From Nocardioides sp. (GTDB taxonomy: Bacteria; Actinomycetota; Actinomycetes; Propionibacteriales; Nocardioidaceae), in the NCBI RefSeq assembly GCF_025964975.1, contig NZ_JAOPXV010000119.1, positions 1 to 45,450 of the forward strand: a DNA stretch of 45,450 nucleotides. Reading direction: 5' to 3'. The notes below the pieces were generated by a model that saw nothing but the letters and a program-made list of their open reading frames with translations, was not told the DNA's origin and did no database searches. The translations under genes and the position numbers were made by a program. This document shows, piece after piece, positions 25,445 to 34,154 of this stretch (position 1 is its first letter; each line of letters starts with the position of its first letter).

Positions 25445-26107
25445 ATGTCCTTCGTGCTCTCCGTCAACGTCGGGTCTGCCGAGCCCCGACCAGGCAGGGC
25501 AGGACCTACCGGCTTCGGCAAGGTGCCGGTGGACCACATCGACGTCGCCGACCCCGGGCCCAAGCGGCGGGGGCCGGGCGGCCAGGGCTTCTCGGGCGTC
25601 GCCGGTGACTTCATCGGCAGCGGCCGGCACCACGGTGGCTCCGATCAAGCCGTCTACGCCGTCGCCCGCGAGGAGCTCGACCACTGGGGCCGCGAGATCG
25701 GTCGCGACCTCCCCGCGGGTGCCTTCGGGGAGAACATCACCACGACCGGCCTGGACGTCGACGCGTCCGAGTACGGCGACGTGTGGACCGTCGGCGACAC
25801 GGCCCTGCGCGTCAGCGCCCCCCGCATCCCGTGCGCCACCTTCGCCCAGCGCATGGGCCAGCGCGCATGGGTCAGGAGGTTCACCGAGCGCGGCCGCGGC
25901 GGGACCTACCTCGCTGTGGTGCAGCCCGGTGTGATCCGCCCGGGCGACGAGATCACGGTGCAGCCGTCAGGGTCGGGCCTGCTGATCGTGAGCCTGCTCC
26001 GGGCCTGGATGGGCGACCTCGACGAGATGCGGGCTGCGCTGGCCCATGACGACCTCGACGGCGAGAGCCGTGACTACTTCAACCGCGCGCTGGCCAAGCG
26101 CGCTTGA
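25445..26107 (+). CDS. MOSC-domain protein (YiiM type)
   Basis: This 220-residue protein starts SFVLSVNVGSAEPRPG and contains a MOSC beta-barrel with HHGGSDQAVYAVAREELDHW, PAGAFGENITTTGLDVD and the Cys-containing PRIPCATFAQRMGQ. The conserved Cys of MOSC proteins binds the molybdenum cofactor or carries sulphur. YiiM-type proteins (with a C-terminal helical extension, as here after residue 180) reduce N-hydroxylated compounds in E. coli. It is probably cytosolic. It starts at an ATG with a -10-like box 7 nt upstream, suggesting a leaderless transcript. Its stop codon lies in the left arm of a hairpin. Confidence 0.9.
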   Translation: MSFVLSVNVGSAEPRPGRAGPTGFGKVPVDHIDVADPGPKRRGPGGQGFSGVAGDFIGSGRHHGGSDQAVYAVAREELDHWGREIGRDLPAGAFGENITTTGLDVDASEYGDVWTVGDTALRVSAPRIPCATFAQRMGQRAWVRRFTERGRGGTYLAVVQPGVIRPGDEITVQPSGSGLLIVSLLRAWMGDLDEMRAALAHDDLDGESRDYFNRALAKRA

Positions 26108-26156
26108 GTCGAGTGATGCGCTGCTCCGTGGATGGAGCCGCCGCATCACTCGACTC
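26106..26156. terminator. Hairpin between convergent MOSC and PEP-mutase-family genes
   Basis: A 15-bp perfect stem (GAGTCGAGTGATGCG at 26106-26120 with 26142-26156) encloses a 21-nt loop that itself holds a 5-bp helix (GCTCC/GGAGC). It overlaps the MOSC stop and ends 10 nt before the convergent stop, consistent with a bidirectional terminator, although there is no T-run. Confidence 0.75.
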
Positions 26157-26165
26157 GGCGGAGGA

Positions 26166-26942
26166 TCAGTTCAGGATCCGCAGGTTCTTCGGCACGCCGC
26201 CACCCCGCTGCACTTCTTCGACGAGCTCCTGCAGAGCGGTGAGGGCGACGTTCTGCGACAGCGGCCCGAAGGAGACGCGAGCGACGCCGAGCTCCTGCTG
26301 GCGGGCGAGTGACGGGGTGCCCGGGATGGCGATGGTCGACAACCGCTGGGGACCGAAGGCGTCGACCAGGGTGACGATCTCGTCCTCGGTCAGGATGGCC
26401 GGCACGAAGACGACGGGTGCGCCGGCGTCGAGGTAGGCCTTCCCGCGCTCGAGTGCCGCGGCCATCACCTCGACGCGGTCACGGTCACGACCGAGGTGGA
26501 AGGCGTCGGTGCGGGCGTTGAGCACGAAGTCGGGGACGCCCTCAGCGGCGGCGGCGGCCATGATCGCCTCGACCTGCGCGGCGGCCTCGGCCACCGGCTT
26601 CATCTGGTCCTCGATGTTGGCGCCGACAACGCCGACGGCGATCGCGCGCCGGATGGTGTCCGGCGCGTCGCCATACCCGCCCTCGAGGTCGGCGGTGACC
26701 GGGAGATCGGTGGCCTCCACGATGCGGCGGCACATGTCGATCATCTCGGCGACCGGGATGTTCTCGCCGTCGGGGTAGCCGAGCGTGGCGGCGATCGAGT
26801 GGCTGGCCGTGGCCAGGGCCTTGGTGCCGTCGGTCTCGGTGACGACCTCGGCGCTGATCGCGTCCCAGACGTTGACGACGGTGAGGATCTCGGGGGCTCG
26901 GTGGAGGGCGAGCAGGTCAGTGGCGCGCGAGGAGGCAGTCAT
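26166..26942 (-). CDS. Isocitrate lyase/PEP mutase family enzyme
   Basis: This 258-residue TIM-barrel protein has NVWDAISAEVVTE, ATASHSIAATLGYPDGE (near residue 50), VTADLEGGYGD (metal-binding Asp/Glu), GANIEDQMKPVAE and NARTDAFHLG. These mark the ICL/PEP mutase superfamily, which makes or breaks C-C or C-P bonds beside a carbonyl. The small actinobacterial subtype is usually annotated as 2-methylisocitrate lyase-like or oxaloacetate decarboxylase-like, with no proven substrate. The Cys loop of true isocitrate lyases is absent. It starts 44 nt after the stop of the upstream MFS gene, so it could be co-transcribed with it. Confidence 0.8.
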   Translation of the reverse strand: MTASSRATDLLALHRAPEILTVVNVWDAISAEVVTETDGTKALATASHSIAATLGYPDGENIPVAEMIDMCRRIVEATDLPVTADLEGGYGDAPDTIRRAIAVGVVGANIEDQMKPVAEAAAQVEAIMAAAAAEGVPDFVLNARTDAFHLGRDRDRVEVMAAALERGKAYLDAGAPVVFVPAILTEDEIVTLVDAFGPQRLSTIAIPGTPSLARQQELGVARVSFGPLSQNVALTALQELVEEVQRGGGVPKNLRILN

Positions 26943-26986
26943 GCCATGCCCAAGGCGCGGGCGGGCCCATCTGTTCCTGGCCTTCG

Positions 26987-28432
26987 TCAGTGGTCGCTGA
27001 AGGCAGTCTTCGGTATGGCGACGAGCGCGAGCGCGGCGAGCAGTGCCGCGACGGAGCAGACCGCCCAGACGGTGAGGTAGCCGCTGAGCGGGGCGGCGCC
27101 CTCGGTGGGGTCGCCCAACGATCCGGTGGACGCCAGCGCGATCGCGAAGATCGACGACGCGATGGCGCCGCCGACCGTCTTCGTGGCGTTGGTCATCCCG
27201 GTCGCGAAGCCAGTCCGGTCGGCCGGCGCGGCAGCCGCGGCCGCAGCCGGCAGCGCGGCCACGAGGGCACCCGAACCGATGCCCGCGACCCCCATGTTGA
27301 TCAGCGCCTGGGTGGTCGTGTCGTGGAAGGGGATCCACAGCGCGTAGCCGATCGCGATGAGCACGGAGCTGGCGATGAGCGCCCCCCGCGGGGTCAGCAG
27401 GCGGGAGGTGAGGGGCAGGGTGAAGGCGCCGATGGCGAGGCAGACGACGTAGACCCCGATGAGGGTGGAGACGAACCCGGCGTCGGCACCGAGACCGTAG
27501 CCGGCGACATCGGGATCGGTTCGCGCGAACGTGGACAGCGGGATCTGCGCGCCGAGCACGGACATGCCGAAGAGGAACGCTGTGAGCTGCACGGGCCACT
27601 GGGCTCGCGTGGCCATCAGGTCGACGTCGATCAGTGGTTCGGCGATCCGGCGCTCGGCCTGGACGAAGGGGACCACCAGCACCAGCGACGCGATGATCAA
27701 CAGCCACGGCAGGAACGAGCCGGGGCCGTCGAGGCGGATCGCTATCAGCCCGGCCATCAGCAGCCCGAGGACGGCAGTGATCCACGCGAAGCCGACCCAG
27801 TCGATCCCGCCGGTCGCGCGGCCTGGCACGTCCTCGATGCCGAACCAGATCACCACGAAGCAGATGCTCACGACGATCGCCGGCAGCATGAGCAGGACGG
27901 TCATCGAGGTGGACTCGACCAGGGCCCCGGACGTCAGGGCGCCGATGATGACCGACAGCTCCAGTGCGCCGACGAGGATCGCAGCGGAGCGACGGGTGAG
28001 GAGGGCCTGGCGGCCCGTGTTCGTCGTACGCCGATAGATGATCGCGACCTCGAGCGGCAACCACACGACGTAGGCGCCCTGGATCGCCCAGCCGATCAGG
28101 AACGTGGTGAAGGATGGGGCGAAGGCCAGGATCCACGACCCGATCGCCGTGACCGCGGTCGAGATGAGCAGCACGTTGCGGTGGCCGATGAGGTCCCCGA
28201 GGCGGGCGAGCAGGGGGACGCACAGCGCGCTGACGATGAGCTGCGCGGCCTCGATCCAGTTGACGTCGGCGTCCTGGATCCCGAGGTGGTCGGCGATGTC
28301 GGTGAAGATCGGCGTGTAGTAGCCCTGGAGGATCCCGCTGGCGATCTCGACGCAGACCAGGAAGCCGACGATGCGGACGAGGTGCGGTGCCACGGTGTTG
28401 CGCCGGTCTCCGGCGGTGAGTGAGTCGGTCAT
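26987..28432 (-). CDS. MFS transporter (DHA2-like, about 14 helices)
   Basis: This 481-residue membrane protein has about 14 hydrophobic segments. It has an MFS loop-2 motif between the second and third helices (LARLGDLIGHRNVLLI), and later ATGMTNATKTVGGAIASSIF near the C-terminus, characteristic of the DHA2 drug:H+ antiporter class. It probably exports a small molecule, though substrate uptake is possible. Its ATG overlaps the stop of the M20 peptidase gene by 4 nt, so the two are coupled and may act on the same compound, for example an N-acyl amino acid or peptide. Confidence 0.85.
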   Translation of the reverse strand: MTDSLTAGDRRNTVAPHLVRIVGFLVCVEIASGILQGYYTPIFTDIADHLGIQDADVNWIEAAQLIVSALCVPLLARLGDLIGHRNVLLISTAVTAIGSWILAFAPSFTTFLIGWAIQGAYVVWLPLEVAIIYRRTTNTGRQALLTRRSAAILVGALELSVIIGALTSGALVESTSMTVLLMLPAIVVSICFVVIWFGIEDVPGRATGGIDWVGFAWITAVLGLLMAGLIAIRLDGPGSFLPWLLIIASLVLVVPFVQAERRIAEPLIDVDLMATRAQWPVQLTAFLFGMSVLGAQIPLSTFARTDPDVAGYGLGADAGFVSTLIGVYVVCLAIGAFTLPLTSRLLTPRGALIASSVLIAIGYALWIPFHDTTTQALINMGVAGIGSGALVAALPAAAAAAAPADRTGFATGMTNATKTVGGAIASSIFAIALASTGSLGDPTEGAAPLSGYLTVWAVCSVAALLAALALVAIPKTAFSDH

Positions 28433-29772
28433 CTCGGGAGCCTCTCGATCAGTGTGCGATACCAGGTGACCCCCTCGATGAGGTCGGTGATCCCGAGGTG
28501 TTCGTCGTAGGAGTGGATGGCCTGCCGCTGGGCCTTGGTCATCCGGAATGGGGCGAATCGGTAGACCCGCTCGCTGATCCTGGTGAAGTGGCGCGAGTCG
28601 GTGGCGGCCATCATGACGTAAGGCGTGGGGACGGCGTCGGGGAAGACCTGGACGATGCAGTCCTCCAACAGCTCGAAGGCCTCGTCCATCGGCGAGACCG
28701 GTGACGGCTCACCCTCGTCGACCAGCTCGATCCGGATGTCGTCGTCCTTGATCGCCTTGCGCAGGTGGGCCAGCACACCGGCAACCGTGTCGCCGACCAT
28801 GATCCTGATGTTGAGGCCCGCTCGTGCGCTGCTGGCGATGACGTTGAGCGCCGGGCTGCCGCTCAGGGTCGTCACCGCGACCGTGGTGCGGGTCATCGCG
28901 GCCGCCTCGGGTCCCGCTGCGACCAGGGCCCGGGTGACCAGCGGCGTGATGCGGTCCGACCGTGCGGCGATCGACCGCACCGGTCGGGGAAGGTGCGGGG
29001 CGAGGCGACGCAGCAGCTCGAGGGTCGGGGCCGGCGCGGTCGCCGGGAAGGGGCTCTTCTCGACCCGCAGCACGGCCTTGGCGATGCGGACGGTCGGGCC
29101 GTTCCTGGCCGGCGTCGAGGCGTGACCGCCGCGGCCCTCGGCGATGAGCTCCACGCTGGTGGTGCCCTTCTCGGTGATCCCGATGACGCCGAGCGGCGGC
29201 TCCACACCTGGGAAGGCCTGGTGCGCGATCGCCCCGCCCTCGTCGAGGACGAACCACGGGGTGACGCCGCGGCCGAGAAGCTCGGCCACGGCCTCGACCG
29301 CTGCCGTACCGCTCACCTCCTCGTCGCAGCCGAACGACAGCCAGACGTCCTGGGCGGGGGTGAAGCCGTCCTCCAGCAGGAGCTCCACGGCCTCGCAGAT
29401 CGCGACCACGCAGCCCTTGTCGTCCAGGGTGCCCCGGCCCCAGATCGCAGCGCCCGTCGGGGAGTCATGGATCTCGCCGTCGAAGGGCGGGTGCTGCCAC
29501 GGCGCGGACTCGTCGACCGGCACCACATCGAGGTGGGCCATCAGGACGACGGGCCGGTCGTCGCTGCTCCCGGGCCACCGGAAGAGCAGGCCGTGGGTGC
29601 CGACCCGGGTGAGCTCCAGCTGATCGTGGAGTCGCGGGAACTGGTCAGCCAGCTCGACGAGCTGCCGGTCGAAGGCCGCTGTGTCGACCAGGGCGGGGTC
29701 GCGGTCGGACACGGTCGGGATGCGGACCAGTGCCTGCAGCTTGGCGACCACGCGGTCGGTGGGAGCTCCCAT
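28429..29772 (-). CDS. M20-family metallopeptidase (PM20D1/carboxypeptidase-like)
   Basis: This 447-residue di-zinc hydrolase has the ligands in order: LMAHLDVVPVD (near residue 78), GRGTLDDKG (bridging Asp), FGCDEEVSG (catalytic Glu and ligand Glu), LDEGGAIAH and a late TDSRHF. The dimerisation insert follows TTSVELIAEGRGGHASTPARNG. Length and motifs fit the M20 group including PM20D1 and CPS1, which release amino acids from peptides or N-acyl amino acids. There is no signal peptide, so it is cytosolic. It is upstream of and overlaps the MFS gene by 4 nt. Confidence 0.88.
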   Translation of the reverse strand: MGAPTDRVVAKLQALVRIPTVSDRDPALVDTAAFDRQLVELADQFPRLHDQLELTRVGTHGLLFRWPGSSDDRPVVLMAHLDVVPVDESAPWQHPPFDGEIHDSPTGAAIWGRGTLDDKGCVVAICEAVELLLEDGFTPAQDVWLSFGCDEEVSGTAAVEAVAELLGRGVTPWFVLDEGGAIAHQAFPGVEPPLGVIGITEKGTTSVELIAEGRGGHASTPARNGPTVRIAKAVLRVEKSPFPATAPAPTLELLRRLAPHLPRPVRSIAARSDRITPLVTRALVAAGPEAAAMTRTTVAVTTLSGSPALNVIASSARAGLNIRIMVGDTVAGVLAHLRKAIKDDDIRIELVDEGEPSPVSPMDEAFELLEDCIVQVFPDAVPTPYVMMAATDSRHFTRISERVYRFAPFRMTKAQRQAIHSYDEHLGITDLIEGVTWYRTLIERLPR

Positions 29773-29826
29773 CCCCGCAACCTAGTGGTGTGGGAGGCGT
29801 TTGCCACCGGACCACCCCGCCGCTGG

Positions 29827-29853
29827 GACCTGAGTCTCGAGAAGACTCAGGTC
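29827..29853. terminator. Hairpin overlapping the nitroreductase stop codon
   Basis: GACCTGAGTCT (29827-29837) and AGACTCAGGTC (29843-29853) form an 11-bp perfect stem with loop CGAGA. The nitroreductase stop (29847-29849) lies within it. No T-run follows on the minus strand. Confidence 0.6.
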
Positions 29854-30443
29854 GAATAACGGCCCCGGTGGACGGCGTCGGCCCGGCGCTCGCGCCGAGC
29901 AGGAGAGCCCGGCGACCCGGGGTCGTCGAGGCGGTGCCCGACGGTGACGGCCCCGATCGGCGTGAGGTGCGGCGGTACGCCGAAGGCGGCCCGGAAGCCC
30001 TCGACGTGCTCGAGCGGGATCCCGAAGAAGCACGCACCGAGGCCCTCGTCGACCGCCGTCTGGAGGATGAGAAGCGCGGCCATCCCGGTGTCCACGAACC
30101 AGTAGGGCACCGCCCACTCGGCGTCCTCGGCTCGTGCCTTGTCGGGCTCGGTGTAGCGCCGGCGGTAGGCGCTCTCGTCGGCCAGCGGCACGATGACGAC
30201 CGGCGCGGTGCGCATGCCGTCCAGCCACTCGTTGTGTGAGGCGGGGTCAGCCCCCGTGGCCGTCCAGAAGAGCGCCACGTCGTCGGCCTCGCTGAGGGCG
30301 AGGAACTCCGAGCCCTGGCTGAAGCCCGCGCTGGGCCCGCGGGTGGCGTTGCGGAGGAGTCGGTCGAGCGCCTCGGGGTCGACCGGCCGGTCGGCGTACC
30401 GACGAACCATGCGACGTCGGCGTACGACATCTTGGAACTCCAC
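29847..30443 (-). CDS. Nitroreductase-family flavoprotein
   Basis: This 198-residue FMN-dependent reductase has the N-terminal FMN motif [20 protein letters not shown], then [20 protein letters not shown] and the later [20 protein letters not shown], typical of the family. It should reduce nitro compounds, quinones or similar electrophiles with NAD(P)H, or act as an F420/FMN-dependent oxidoreductase. I chose GTG at 30443 because the family usually begins M/V-EFQ; ATGs at 30479 and 30470 would overlap the divergent cds1-like gene. The starts of the two genes are then only 25 nt apart. The last 25 residues are basic and may be disordered. Confidence 0.8.
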   Translation of the reverse strand: MEFQDVVRRRRMVRRYADRPVDPEALDRLLRNATRGPSAGFSQGSEFLALSEADDVALFWTATGADPASHNEWLDGMRTAPVVIVPLADESAYRRRYTEPDKARAEDAEWAVPYWFVDTGMAALLILQTAVDEGLGACFFGIPLEHVEGFRAAFGVPPHLTPIGAVTVGHRLDDPGSPGSPARRERRADAVHRGRYST

Positions 30444-30468
30444 GGCAACACTGTGGCACGCTCCGCCC

Positions 30469-31575
30469 ATGGGGCTCATGAGCGGCTTGGTGGAAGTGGA
30501 TCAGTCAGGGCACGCCGAGCGCGCCTGGGTGATCGAGGCGATCCGCAAGCTCAAGGCCGACCAGACGAGGTCCGCCGACACGCATCTGCACGCCGTGCCC
30601 GTCCCGGGGCTGCCGGACGTCGACCTCTATCTCAAGGACGAGTCGACGCACCCGACCGGCTCGCTCAAGCACCGGCTCGGGCGATCGCTGTTCCTCTACG
30701 GCCTGTGCAGCGGTCTCATCTCCGAGGGCACCCACGTCGTGGAGGCGTCGTCGGGCTCAACGGCGGTGAGTGAGGCGTTCTTCGCGCGGCTGCTCGGACT
30801 GCCCTTCACCGCGGTCATGGCCACCACGACCTCGCCGACCAAGATCGCGCTGATCGAGCGCGAGGGCGGGCGGTGCGTGCTGGTCGAGGATCCGGCGTCG
30901 GTCTACGACGTCGCGCGCGACCTTGCTGAGCAGGCCCGTGGGCACTACCTCGACCAGTTCACGTATGCGGAGCGGGCGACCGACTGGCGGGGCAACAACA
31001 ACATCGCCGAGTCGATCTTCGAGCAGCTGGCGATGGAGCGGTTCCCCACTCCCGAGTGGGTCGTGGTCGGAGCCGGGACCGGCGGCACGTCGGCCACGCT
31101 GGGGCGTTACGTGCGCTGGCGGGGGCTGACGACGAGGCTGTGCGTGGTCGACCCGGAGAACTCGGCGTTCCTCGCTGCCTTCCGCGACCCCGGGTGCGGG
31201 GAGACGACCTGCGGGTCGCGGATCGAGGGGATCGGACGCCCCCGGGCCGAACCGTCCTTCCTGCCTGACGTCGTCGACCGGCTCGTGCGCGTCCCCGACG
31301 CTGCGTCCGTGGCGGCCGCCCACTTCCTGAGGTCTCGGACCGGCGCCCTCGCGGGACCCTCCACGGGCACCGCGATCTACGCCGCGACCAAGCTGGGCTG
31401 CGACATGCGGGTCGCCGGTCAGTCCGGCTCGATCGTGACCCTCCTCTGCGACGACGGGGTGCGCTACCTCGACACCTACTTCTCCGACGACTGGGTGGCC
31501 GAGCAGGGGTGGGACCTCGGGCCCTACCTCGCCGTGCTCTCCCACGCCTGGGACCACGGAGTGTGGATGGGCTGA
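30469..31575 (+). CDS. cds1: PLP-dependent cysteine desulfhydrase (Cds1-like)
   Basis: This 368-residue fold-type II PLP enzyme resembles mycobacterial Cds1 (Rv3684), which breaks L-cysteine into sulphide, ammonia and pyruvate. The PLP lysine is Lys67 in PTGSLKHRL. The substrate loop [20 protein letters not shown], the block [20 protein letters not shown] and the phosphate-binding [15 protein letters not shown] are conserved with Cds1. An in-frame second ATG at 30478 is an alternative start. I cannot exclude a cysteine synthase-like role, but the [21 protein letters not shown] block favours Cds1. It is followed 2 nt later by hut operator copy 2, which belongs to the next operon. Confidence 0.78.
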   Translation: MGLMSGLVEVDQSGHAERAWVIEAIRKLKADQTRSADTHLHAVPVPGLPDVDLYLKDESTHPTGSLKHRLGRSLFLYGLCSGLISEGTHVVEASSGSTAVSEAFFARLLGLPFTAVMATTTSPTKIALIEREGGRCVLVEDPASVYDVARDLAEQARGHYLDQFTYAERATDWRGNNNIAESIFEQLAMERFPTPEWVVVGAGTGGTSATLGRYVRWRGLTTRLCVVDPENSAFLAAFRDPGCGETTCGSRIEGIGRPRAEPSFLPDVVDRLVRVPDAASVAAAHFLRSRTGALAGPSTGTAIYAATKLGCDMRVAGQSGSIVTLLCDDGVRYLDTYFSDDWVAEQGWDLGPYLAVLSHAWDHGVWMG

Positions 31576-31576
31576 T

Positions 31577-31594
31577 CGTCTCGGATCCGAGACG
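31577..31594. promoter_or_regulatory. Candidate hut operator, copy 2
   Basis: This is the same perfect 18-bp palindrome as at 17661-17678 (CGTCTCGGATCCGAGACG). It ends 53 nt before the start of the amidohydrolase-hutF-hutI operon, a spacing similar to copy 1. Exact identity of 18 bases at two hut promoters is far beyond chance in 45 kb. Confidence 0.8.
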
Positions 31595-31647
31595 GTGTGC
31601 CGACCGCTGTCGTTGACCCGACCACCAGGAACGGATGGACTCAGCCC

Positions 31648-32844
31648 ATGACCTTCGAGGCGATGTGGCGAGACCTGGTCCCGGTGGGTCGGTCCGCGAC
31701 CTCGGGTGGCTACCGGCGATCGCCGTGGACGTCGCTGGAGGCCGAGCTACGGGCGTGGTTCGCCGAGGCAGCGCTGGCTCGCGGCCTGGAGGTCGAGACC
31801 GACGCGATCGGCAACCAGGTGGCGTGGTGGCGACCGACAACTCCCACGGAGCTCCCGGCGGTCCTGACCGGGTCGCACCTCGACTCCGTCCACGACGGGG
31901 GCGCCTTCGACGGCCCGCTGGGGGTCGTCTCGGCGCTGGCGGCCGTCGACGTCCTGCGTGATCGGGGCTTCGAGCCGACCCGGGGGATCGGTGTCTCGGT
32001 CTTCACCGAGGAGGAGGGGTCGCGCTTCGGCCTGGCCTGCCTGGGCTCGCGTCTCGTCACCGGTGCCACGACCTGGGAGGCCGTACGTCGACGTCAGGAC
32101 CGCGACGGCATCTACCTCGACGACGCGGTGTCAGCAGCCGGCCTCGATCCGACGGGCGACCTCATGTCGCTGTCCGACGTCGGGTGCTTCGTGGAGCTGC
32201 ACGTCGAGCAGGGACGCGACTTGGTCGACCGCGACGTCGCGGTGGGGGTCGCCAGCGAGATCTGGCCGCACGGGCGCTACCGCTTCGACTTCACCGGCGA
32301 GGCCAACCACGCGGGGACGACTCGCATGGAGGACCGCCGCGACCCGATGCTCACCTACGCGATGACGGCGCTGGCCGCCAACAAGCAGGCGCGGCTGTGC
32401 GACCAGCGCGCGACCTTCGGGCGGCTCGAGGTCACCCCCAACGGCACCAACGCCGTCCCCTCGCACGTCACGGCCTGGCTGGACGCCCGCTGCTCGGATG
32501 ACGCGTCCCTGGCCGACCTCGTCGAGACGATCACGCGACAGAGCCACGACCGGGCGTCACGCGACGGCACCGCGCTCACGGTCACGGCCGAGTCGGTCTC
32601 GTCGTCGGTCACCTTCGACCCCGACCTCGCCCGCTCGCTCGCGGCCCTCGGTGACTGGCCCGTCATCGCGACGCAGGCCGGGCACGACGCCGGCATCCTG
32701 TCGGCGGCCGGCATCGCGACGGCGATGCTCTTCGTGCGCAACCCCACCGGCGTCTCGCACTCGCCGGACGAGCACGCCGAGACGGTCGACTGCCTGGTCG
32801 GGGTCGAGGCGCTCGCCGACACCCTCACGATGCTGGCGTCGTGA
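31648..32844 (+). CDS. M20 allantoate-amidohydrolase-like enzyme of the hut operon
   Basis: This 398-residue di-metal hydrolase is of the allantoate/N-carbamoyl-amino-acid amidohydrolase group. Its ligands are in GSHLDSVHDGGAFDGPLGV (near residue 75), TEEEGSRFGLACLGS and ELHVEQG, with a C-terminal VSHSPDEH. The dimer domain contains FTGEANHAGTT. It overlaps hutF by 4 nt and follows the hut operator. Streptomyces hut clusters have the same gene between hutU and hutF. Since no HutG-type deformylase is visible, this enzyme is the best candidate for turning N-formyl-L-glutamate into glutamate and formate; this is inference. ATG at 31648 fits homologue starts; the frame is open to 31597. Confidence 0.85.
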   Translation: MTFEAMWRDLVPVGRSATSGGYRRSPWTSLEAELRAWFAEAALARGLEVETDAIGNQVAWWRPTTPTELPAVLTGSHLDSVHDGGAFDGPLGVVSALAAVDVLRDRGFEPTRGIGVSVFTEEEGSRFGLACLGSRLVTGATTWEAVRRRQDRDGIYLDDAVSAAGLDPTGDLMSLSDVGCFVELHVEQGRDLVDRDVAVGVASEIWPHGRYRFDFTGEANHAGTTRMEDRRDPMLTYAMTALAANKQARLCDQRATFGRLEVTPNGTNAVPSHVTAWLDARCSDDASLADLVETITRQSHDRASRDGTALTVTAESVSSSVTFDPDLARSLAALGDWPVIATQAGHDAGILSAAGIATAMLFVRNPTGVSHSPDEHAETVDCLVGVEALADTLTMLAS

Positions 32845-34154
32845 CGAGCTACCTCCTCGAGCGTGCGCTGCTGGCCGGCGCAGCGCACGACAATGTCCTG
32901 GTCGACGTCGTCGACGGACGCTTCGCCTCGGTCGAGGTCGGTGTCCTGGCCAGCGCGGCCGAGCGCGTGCCCGGGCTGACGCTCCCCGGGCTGGCGAACA
33001 CCCACAGCCACGCCTTCCACCGCGCGCTCCGCGGCCGGACACAACGCGGGCGCGGGACCTTCTGGACCTGGCGCGAGCAGATGTACGCCGTCGCCGAGCG
33101 ACTCGACCCCGACACCTACCTCGCCCTGGCCACTGCGACGTTCCGCGAGATGGTCGCGGCGGGCATCACCAGCGTCGGCGAGTTCCACTACCTCCACCAT
33201 CAGCCCGATGGCCGGCCCTACGACGACCCCAACGCCATGGGCATCGCCCTCCTCGAGGCCGCCAGCGTGGCCGGACTCCGGATCACGCTGCTCGACACGG
33301 TCTACCTCTCCAGCGGGTTCGGTGCGCCGCCCGAGGGGGCGCAGCGGCGGTACGACGACGGGTCGGTGCAGGACTGGATCGAGCGCATCGCCGCCCTGCC
33401 CAGCACGGAGTCCGCCCTGGTCTCCGGAGCACTCCACTCGGTCCGGGCGCTTCCCGAGGCCCCCGCCGCCGCCCTCGATCCGCTGGCCGAGTGGGCACAT
33501 GGCCGGCCGCTTCACGTGCACCTGTCCGAACAGGTCGCGGAGAACGACGGGTGCCTTGCGGCGTACGGCGCAAGCCCGACCCGGCTCCTTGCCGACCACG
33601 GCGTCCTGGGACCCCTCACGTCGGCCGTGCACGCGACCCACCTGAGCGACGACGACATCTCGCTGCTCGGGGAGGCCCGTGCCTTCGTGTCCTTCTGCCC
33701 GACCACCGAGCGCGACCTCGGCGACGGCGTCGGCCCGAGCCGACGGCTGGCGGAGGCCGGGGCGCGGCTCACCCTCGGCTCCGACAGCCACGCGGTGGTC
33801 GACCTCTTCGAGGAGATGCGGGCCGTCGAGCTCGACGAACGGCTGGTCACGCAGCAACGGGGGCACTGGCAGGCCGCGGAGCTGGTCCGGGCAGCGACGG
33901 TCTCGGGCCACGCCAGCCTCGGCTGGCACGACGCCGGCGAGATCGCCGTCGGTCGTCGGGCCGACCTGGTGACCATCGACACCGTCAGCACCCGCACCGC
34001 GGGCACCGGGGCGGACGAGCACACCGCGGTCTTCGCTGCGGTGGCCGAGGACGTGACCCGGACGATGGTCGACGGCCGGATCGTCTTCCGGCAAGGTGAG
34101 CGCGAGGAGATCGGCCGCGCGCTCGCGCAGGCGATCGGGAAGGTCCACACGTGA
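32841..34154 (+). CDS. hutF: Formimidoylglutamate deiminase
   Basis: This 437-residue amidohydrolase has [20 protein letters not shown] (metal His pair), [10 protein letters not shown] (HutF-specific), [22 protein letters not shown] and [16 protein letters not shown] (metal Asp). HutF removes ammonia from N-formimino-L-glutamate to give N-formyl-L-glutamate, in the five-step variant of histidine degradation. GTG at 32841 overlaps the amidohydrolase stop by 4 nt, and hutI overlaps its own stop by 4 nt, so the three are coupled. HutF rather than formiminoglutamase or formiminotransferase marks this as the formylglutamate route. Confidence 0.93.
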   Translation: MTSYLLERALLAGAAHDNVLVDVVDGRFASVEVGVLASAAERVPGLTLPGLANTHSHAFHRALRGRTQRGRGTFWTWREQMYAVAERLDPDTYLALATATFREMVAAGITSVGEFHYLHHQPDGRPYDDPNAMGIALLEAASVAGLRITLLDTVYLSSGFGAPPEGAQRRYDDGSVQDWIERIAALPSTESALVSGALHSVRALPEAPAAALDPLAEWAHGRPLHVHLSEQVAENDGCLAAYGASPTRLLADHGVLGPLTSAVHATHLSDDDISLLGEARAFVSFCPTTERDLGDGVGPSRRLAEAGARLTLGSDSHAVVDLFEEMRAVELDERLVTQQRGHWQAAELVRAATVSGHASLGWHDAGEIAVGRRADLVTIDTVSTRTAGTGADEHTAVFAAVAEDVTRTMVDGRIVFRQGEREEIGRALAQAIGKVHT

